Origin: Pseudoscleropodium purum
Lineage: Eukaryota; Streptophyta; Bryopsida; Hypnales; Brachytheciaceae
Assembly (NCBI GenBank): GCA_963969395.1
Contig: OZ017801.1
Coordinates: 14,823,611-14,887,610 of the forward strand
Length of the DNA: 64,000 bases
Direction: 5' to 3'
A program made the position numbers and the translations under genes. Shown in pieces: positions 58,700-64,000 of this stretch (positions are counted from its first letter, which is position 1; each line of letters opens with the position of its first letter). A model generated the notes under the pieces. It searched no databases and was not told the DNA's origin. It saw only the letters and a program-made list of their open reading frames with translations.

Positions 58700-61080
58700 T
58701 GAAGGAAATTGTTCTTTTTTCAAAATCTCACGGTAGAGATGTTTAACCCGTAAAGTTCTTTTCACTAAAAACACTTCAAAACTGCCACTAGTAGTGCAAA
58801 TATCAAGTCTTAGAAGAAAAATACTTTGGGGCATATGTAACCGTAGGATCTTGTAGTAAATTAGTTGGAAAAAATGTGGAAAAAATTTTAGACAAATCCA
58901 CCATTTGGATTGTAAGATATTAGATATTGAATGTTTCATTTAAGGGGGCTACTCAATTATGTCTATTAATGAACAATTGGTAGGTTAACAAACCTAACTT
59001 AGCATGTATTTTAATATTTGTTGCAATTGTTTTAGGAATATTATAACATAACACTATTATAATATTTTTATAAATGATATAATACTAAATCATTTCAAAA
59101 TCAACAACATTCGAATACAATCTGTCAATCTTGTCTTTCATACTCCTTTAATGATATATATATAAATATATATACATACATAAAATATATTAGATAAATC
59201 AACATGAACAAATCAATGATTATATATTTCATAGATCTATTCTTCATCAATCAAATAAGAGTGCATGTGCAAATATAGACAAAGATGGTTTCTCCATTTG
59301 TTGCCAAAAAATAGATAAACAAATAGAGAAAGATATGAAGTGAATGTTACTTAGAGAATTGAAAAGAAAAAAATTGAAGTACTCAATTGCATTTTATTAA
59401 ATTGGAAAATTGCATGTGGATGACATGAATTAATCTTCATAGATGCTAAACTTATACGAGTTGCATTTCAACATTTATGATTTATGCAATTGATTGAATT
59501 GAAAGCTCTTGTAATTACATTTTCAAATTTTCGATTCAATCATTCAAATTTGCAAGAGTGATTTATGATAGATTTATAACTTTAAATGTGAAAGCATTCA
59601 ATGCCTTTATGCGTTTGTTCATCAATATATTAATTTTAGATAAATAATATATATTTTTTATAACATATGCATAAACCATTACATTAAAAAAAACAAAAAA
59701 CTAAGAGCCAAGCCAAATAGGCTGGTCAAATGAAGAGAACAAGATAATAAGAGCCCTACGAGACAGAAAAAAAAGGAAAAAAAAGAAAATATCAAAAGGA
59801 TTCAAAGGAAGAAACAAGATGCATTCTTGTAAGACCGTAGAATACATAATGATTTCAAAATCCAAACACAAATATATTTTCTATTTCAATGAGAGCCAAA
59901 AATGAACTACCTTACTCTCAAAGATTGTATAATGTACACGTTATACAAAACGAACATATAACAGAAAGAGTAGAAGACATCGTTTATCATGATTGAAAAC
60001 TGAAATGATTTTTTTTTTCTATGTAGAATATTTTATGAAATGTAACAATGTATTTAATTATCATAATAATTGATAGAAATCTTTGTGCAATACATAGAAA
60101 CATTTCATTCATGTGAAATTTTTTCATTTATTTAGGATTAAAATGGAAATATTATACTCTACAAAGTACAAACCAAAAACAATACCATATACCTAAGTTC
60201 AAAAGTTTGCAATTGTTTCGTGAATTCATTTTGAAAACTCAAACAAAGAAATATTTTATAATCAATATCTTGTTCATTTGAATCATTTCAAAAATCGAAT
60301 TCCGAATTCAATTCCTATTTATAATAGAAATTATATTTGTCAATTTTTTAGATCTTTAAACAATGAACCCTCTTTTTTAAAATTAATATTTAAAAACATC
60401 TGAAATAAGAATATTGGAATTACCCTTCAAAATAAATATAGCACATGTATAATGTATTCTACTCCACCAACTCAAGTAACGAATTTTTCTATGTTTTTAA
60501 GAAAAAATATAGCCATACATGATTTGAAAGTTAAAACATTGTTTCTTTTTCTTTGTTTTCAAATTTAATCAAAATTTCATTAAGAAATATGAAAGACTTG
60601 ATGTTCATTTGAAGATCGTGATGCACTTTTAATGAGAAATCACAACCTTTCATTAAATATCATGAGGTTGAAATCCATTTAACTGTTATTCTAATTATGT
60701 ATTGGGGCCTTTTTTAAAAATTTCATTTGCTTACAATGAAAATGGAATTGATTATTTTTGCAAAACATTTGATTTCCTAATGAACTTTAAAAAAATCCCC
60801 ATCATCTTTAGATCTTCTCAAAACCTATTTAGAGGAATAATATCAGTAACTAATTCAAACATATTCAACTTAACCACATTCCCCTCATTTGTAAAACAAT
60901 TTAGGGGAGAAAAGAAAAGGTTTAGGGTAATTAGGGTATAAGGTTTAGGGTTTACATTTAGAAAAAAAAAAATGACAAACCAGTTACATTGATCTTCATT
61001 TAGCAGTGATTATTAGGCTGTTTTATTTTTGAAATGTTACCGCTCTTTTTGAATAATAATGGCCTCATAGGATGCACCAA
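58700..61080. other. AT-rich desert with telomere-like motif
   Basis: No gene seen. GGTTTAGGG occurs twice with related AGGGTA steps at about 60915-60955, just upstream of the third GTCCG island. It resembles plant telomere repeat TTTAGGG but is too short and degenerate to be an interstitial telomere array. Confidence 0.5.
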
Positions 61081-61086
61081 TTGACA

Positions 61087-61345
61087 GTTGGGCGGACGCC
61101 GTCGGCGGTCAGTGTTTAAGTGGGGCGGTCGGCGTGTCCAAAGCGCGGACGGCGTCGGAAGGCGGACAGTGCGGACAGTTCGTGCGGACGCGCCGGTCGG
61201 ACGGGGCGACGGGCGGACGGCGCGTCCGCTGCCGAAGCGGACGTCGTCAGTTCACGCGGTGGATGCGAGGTTCGGGGCCGCTTCGCGTGGTCCAGGGCAG
61301 GTCCGGTGGCAGACGGCCTCTAGGTCCGGCGGCGGACGGCTATAA
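61087..61345. repeat. GTCCG/CGGAC CpG island upstream of the RING-tailed gene
   Basis: The block is dense in GGCGGACGGCG, GGTCGGACGGGGCGACGG and GTCCGGCGGCGGACGGC. It ends about 215 bp before the ATG at 61560, in the same relation (island, then about 200 bp, then ATG) as the two minus-strand genes. Frames through the island are open on the + strand because the repeats lack stops; they are not called as genes. Confidence 0.75.
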
Positions 61346-61559
61346 GGGTGGAGTGACTTTTCATTTCTTCTCACTTCAATTCTCCTTCGGTGCCAAGTTG
61401 GATGTGCTACTATTGCTTTATGCGCTAGTTGCTCCTACGGGGTGGAGAGTTGGGGTCCTCTATCTTGTGTTACTGTGTTGCGGTTGATGCCATCACTTTT
61501 GACTATCACGTGAGATTTTTTTATTCACTTCAATTGGTTATTGAATCCAATTGACAATC

Positions 61560-64000
61560 ATGAACGGCGAAGGTGATCGAAATATTAATGGGGTGACTCC
61601 GGGAAGCGAAGTGAAGAAAAAAGCAAAGTGAAGGGAGCTACGCACGACCTTCGGCTTGACATTTTAAATGACCCTACAATTAAAGCAGAGAGCGGGTGGG
61701 AAGATGAAGATGCGAAGTATTGGACATCAAAAATGTGCAGGACCTATGTTAAAATGTACCACATTGACAAGTTGTGGCCTCAGGAGTCGCACAGGAGTCA
61801 TACACGGGATTTTTGTTGTAAACCATGGACTTGCAACAACAAACATTTTGTCCATCGATCTGAGGAGGTGTGACGTGTCTATTCGGAAACAAGCGCAAAA
61901 GTAAAGGCTATATTAATTATAGCGTGGCGTGTATGGTTTATGCGGAACTTATATTAGAGCGCAAGATCGATTGGAGCACGTTTCTGACGACAACAGCTTG
62001 CCCATTTCTACTTGAAGCCAATCAAAAGGACATTCCCGACTTGTACAATTCAGAGGGAGAAACAGAAAAAGTTTAAAAAAATACTATTGAAGTGAAAACG
62101 GATGGTGTGGAGAAAGCCTCAAATGTTGAAGAATTACGGTCTGTATAATCTCCAACAAAAGCAATCAATGAAAGCTCTTCGAAAAATGTGGGGAAAGATG
62201 TGGAGAAAGATGTAGAGAAAGATGTAAAGGCGCAGGAGGGTGAAGTCTTTTCCACAGCTCCAATGCGTTTGACCTTTACACCAAATGTTGCGGCACAAAC
62301 GCAAACGGAGTTTGTAAACAAAGGCAAGGTTTGCATGGAACGCGGGGAAACTTCAAAAAGTAAAGTAGACGAAGTCTTGGCGGAGAAAATGGCAAAGGCT
62401 AATGCTACAATTGATAGTTTGATAGCCAACAATTGTTTTGATAGTTTGGTCTACAAATCTCCGCCTGTGCATTAAGGCGTTGAATCTAGTCCAGCCTTAA
62501 GTTTAGAAGACAAAGTACATACGCCTCGTGGACAAGGCGTGACGATTGATAATATATCGTTATTATGGAGTTCCGAGCGTAAAAGGCGGGCGGAGGAGTT
62601 TCCAATTACAGCGGCATTGCCAAGTCCTCTACATCGAACCTTGCAAGACATGTCTAATCCAAAACAATTGGAAAATCTTTTGAAGCTCTCGGTTCAGTTT
62701 GCTAACCTTCATGAAGAAATAGGCGGATCGTCGAACCCCGATGATGGTGCTACTACTGTTTCAATGAGTCTACTTGCAGATCCAAAGGATGTTGCACATA
62801 TACTTGATACAGCTTTCAAGATAACGATGTCAGCTGAATTTTTAGCGCAAGCTGCTCCGACTTTTATGAATTTGGCCAAGGAGTTTTCTTTAATAGCACC
62901 AGAGATGTTGAAAGGTGCTATAGCATTTCAGAATCTCACGAAGACTTTTGGACCACTTTTCGAAGAAAGAGATGTTCACATACTACAATTGGTGGAATAT
63001 GAGAAGAAAATTGTTGACCTTGAAGGAGTGGAAGCAAGGTGCAAAGTGTTGGAGTTGAAATTAAAGACTTCGGAGAGTGAGGTTGAACATTTAAATCAAC
63101 AATCATCGAGGCAAATGGAGGAGTTGATGAAGATGCATAAACGGATTGCAGAATTGCAAGGGACCTCCAAAAATCCAAGTGAGGTTGCAATCTCACCAGT
63201 GATTGTACTCGGAGACAGTCAAGAGACTCAAGAGAGTGAAGATAAGCTCTCTCTTCCTTTTGATAAGGCCGAAGCAAGCGACAATCCTGCCATTGTAAAT
63301 GTACAAGAAAGTCATGACATGAGCATGTTAAAAGCGACACAACAACCATCAATGGAAAAGCTTTCATCCGTTTACCTGAATGCGGAAACGCAAACGGAGA
63401 GTTGTGACTTTGAAGAGTTGAAGCATAAATTGGAGGAGGCAATTGAAGCAAAAGGAATCGTTGAATCCAAGTTGAATCGATTGCAATTGTGCTTGGATTT
63501 GAAGAAGTTTATGCCATCTAGCGGCTTGGAGTCTCGATGGTTAGCATGGGTACAAAGACTCCAAGACAGACCCTCTGTAGTATCTCGAGCAATGGCAGGT
63601 CTTCAAACATTGGCAATGGAGTCGAATGAAAATTGCGATGCCATTCAAAACTCTTTGAGTTGGTTCAAGACTATGTTTGACCAACATCCTTCAAAGGGAT
63701 ATACGGAGATCACATGTTGGGAAGACATGGATGCCATGTTTGAGCGGTTAAACTACACAAAGAAGGACCAAGCTCCACCCATCAATTGGGCCTTGGAAGT
63801 AGAGGAAGGATGGGTCCTTTTCAACACACTTTCAGCACACATCAATGTAAAAGACAAGTGAGTGGTGCATGCTTGTGATCCAGCCTCTTCAATCTTAGAT
63901 GGTTGTTGTAGCCTTTGCCAAGGCCTCTTCGGACCGGAAGGTGCAGTAACCATGGGCCAATGTCGCCACACTTTCCATGTCACTTGCATTGTAAAAGCAT
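61560..64000 (+). pseudogene. CxxC-YVKM-domain protein with coiled coils and RING-like finger (partial)
   Basis: The gene runs off the window end. ATG 61560 begins MNGEGDRNINGV and the frame shifts near 61630. The next frame reads ESGWEDEDAKYW, SKMCRTYVKMYHIDKLWPQE and NKHFVHRSEEV. After another 1-nt shift near 61875 come KGYINYSVACMVYAELILER and KIDW. These match the minus-strand gene at 58 kb motif for motif, with the same 41 residues between HF and DW. From 61870 one frame continues with stops at about 62074, 62146, 62473 and 63861. It includes a 440-codon open part (62539-63861) with heptad-like helices (about 62990-63160 and 63400-63490). After the last stop comes CSLCQGLFGPEG with CRHTFHVTCI, a RING/C3HC4-like finger. 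An intact protein could act as an E3 ligase, which is inference. This copy is broken. Confidence 0.55.

Noticed and set aside
60915..60955. Interstitial telomere array
   Set aside because: Only two GGTTTAGGG units with irregular spacing; better described as telo-box-like motifs.
54122..63863. In-frame stops of the three decayed genes as evidence for C-to-T (RIP or methylation) mutation
   Set aside because: Every stop codon is one transition from Gln, Arg or Trp, so this is uninformative without intact relatives. One stop (DNI-stop-LHF) may replace Leu, a transversion.
53568..64000. Insertion of bacterial or giant-virus DNA, suggested by the high GC of the islands and the kinase and RING-like proteins
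   Set aside because: Only the repeats are GC-rich. The coding parts match the surrounding codon composition, no viral hallmark gene is present, and the same GC code occurs in local MITEs.

Overview
The window is nuclear DNA of a land plant. Short, AT-rich, phase-consistent introns (GT..AG), a plant-type SPRING/C12orf49 homologue, an F-box gene with a 5'UTR intron, a small Cys-rich metallothionein-like gene and plant-style DNA transposon relics all point that way. The very AT-rich, gene-poor sequence and the gene types suit a seed-free plant (bryophyte or lycophyte), but the species cannot be fixed from the sequence.

Host genes occupy only about 10 kb. (1) 3.9-5.0 kb, + strand: a three-exon metallothionein-like gene behind a TATA box and a 5'UTR intron. 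(2) 23.4-25.6 kb, - strand: an F-box protein gene whose 5' leader is intact but whose reading frame has a stop and a frameshift near its end. (3) 26.5-28.7 kb, - strand: a five-exon gene for a 265-residue protein that I do not recognise. (4) 33.4-36.1 kb, + strand: an eleven-exon gene for a 286-residue membrane-anchored Cys-rich protein of the SPRING family, with the C-terminal Cys-rich extension I recall from plant members.

Most of the rest is old mobile DNA. 8.1-14.1 kb holds a decayed PIF/Harbinger two-gene system (Myb/trihelix-like protein on +, DDE transposase on -). It was later hit by three foldback elements with a common end (AGGGTTG or ATGGTTG) and 9-bp target duplications, i.e. Mutator-like MITEs. 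A non-autonomous CACTA element with its 3-bp target duplication lies at 14.6-16.3 kb. A Tc1/mariner-like hairpin MITE with TA duplication lies at 20.0-20.8 kb. Several elements with TTAA at the ends and CCCCTAAA or YCCTTTA termini, a piggyBac-like layout, occur at 21.0, 21.7, 39.2, 43.6, 45.9 and about 52-53.5 kb. Tandem and dispersed repeats fill much of 29-32 and 38-53 kb.

The last 10 kb (53.6-64 kb) is the most unusual part. Three decayed protein-coding units (a kinase-like protein with an HND/DWG catalytic core, a CxxC-YVKM-domain protein with a Gly/Tyr/Ser-rich tail, and a CxxC-YVKM-domain protein with coiled coils and a C-terminal RING-like finger) each sit about 190-215 bp behind a CpG-dense island. 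The islands are built from direct and inverted copies of GTCCG/CGGAC, and two of the three carry telo-box-like AAACCCTA motifs. The same GTCCG vocabulary forms the long terminal arms of two of the foldback MITEs and a lone terminus at 53.57 kb. This links the islands, the MITEs and the coding units as possible parts of one undescribed mobile or multicopy system.
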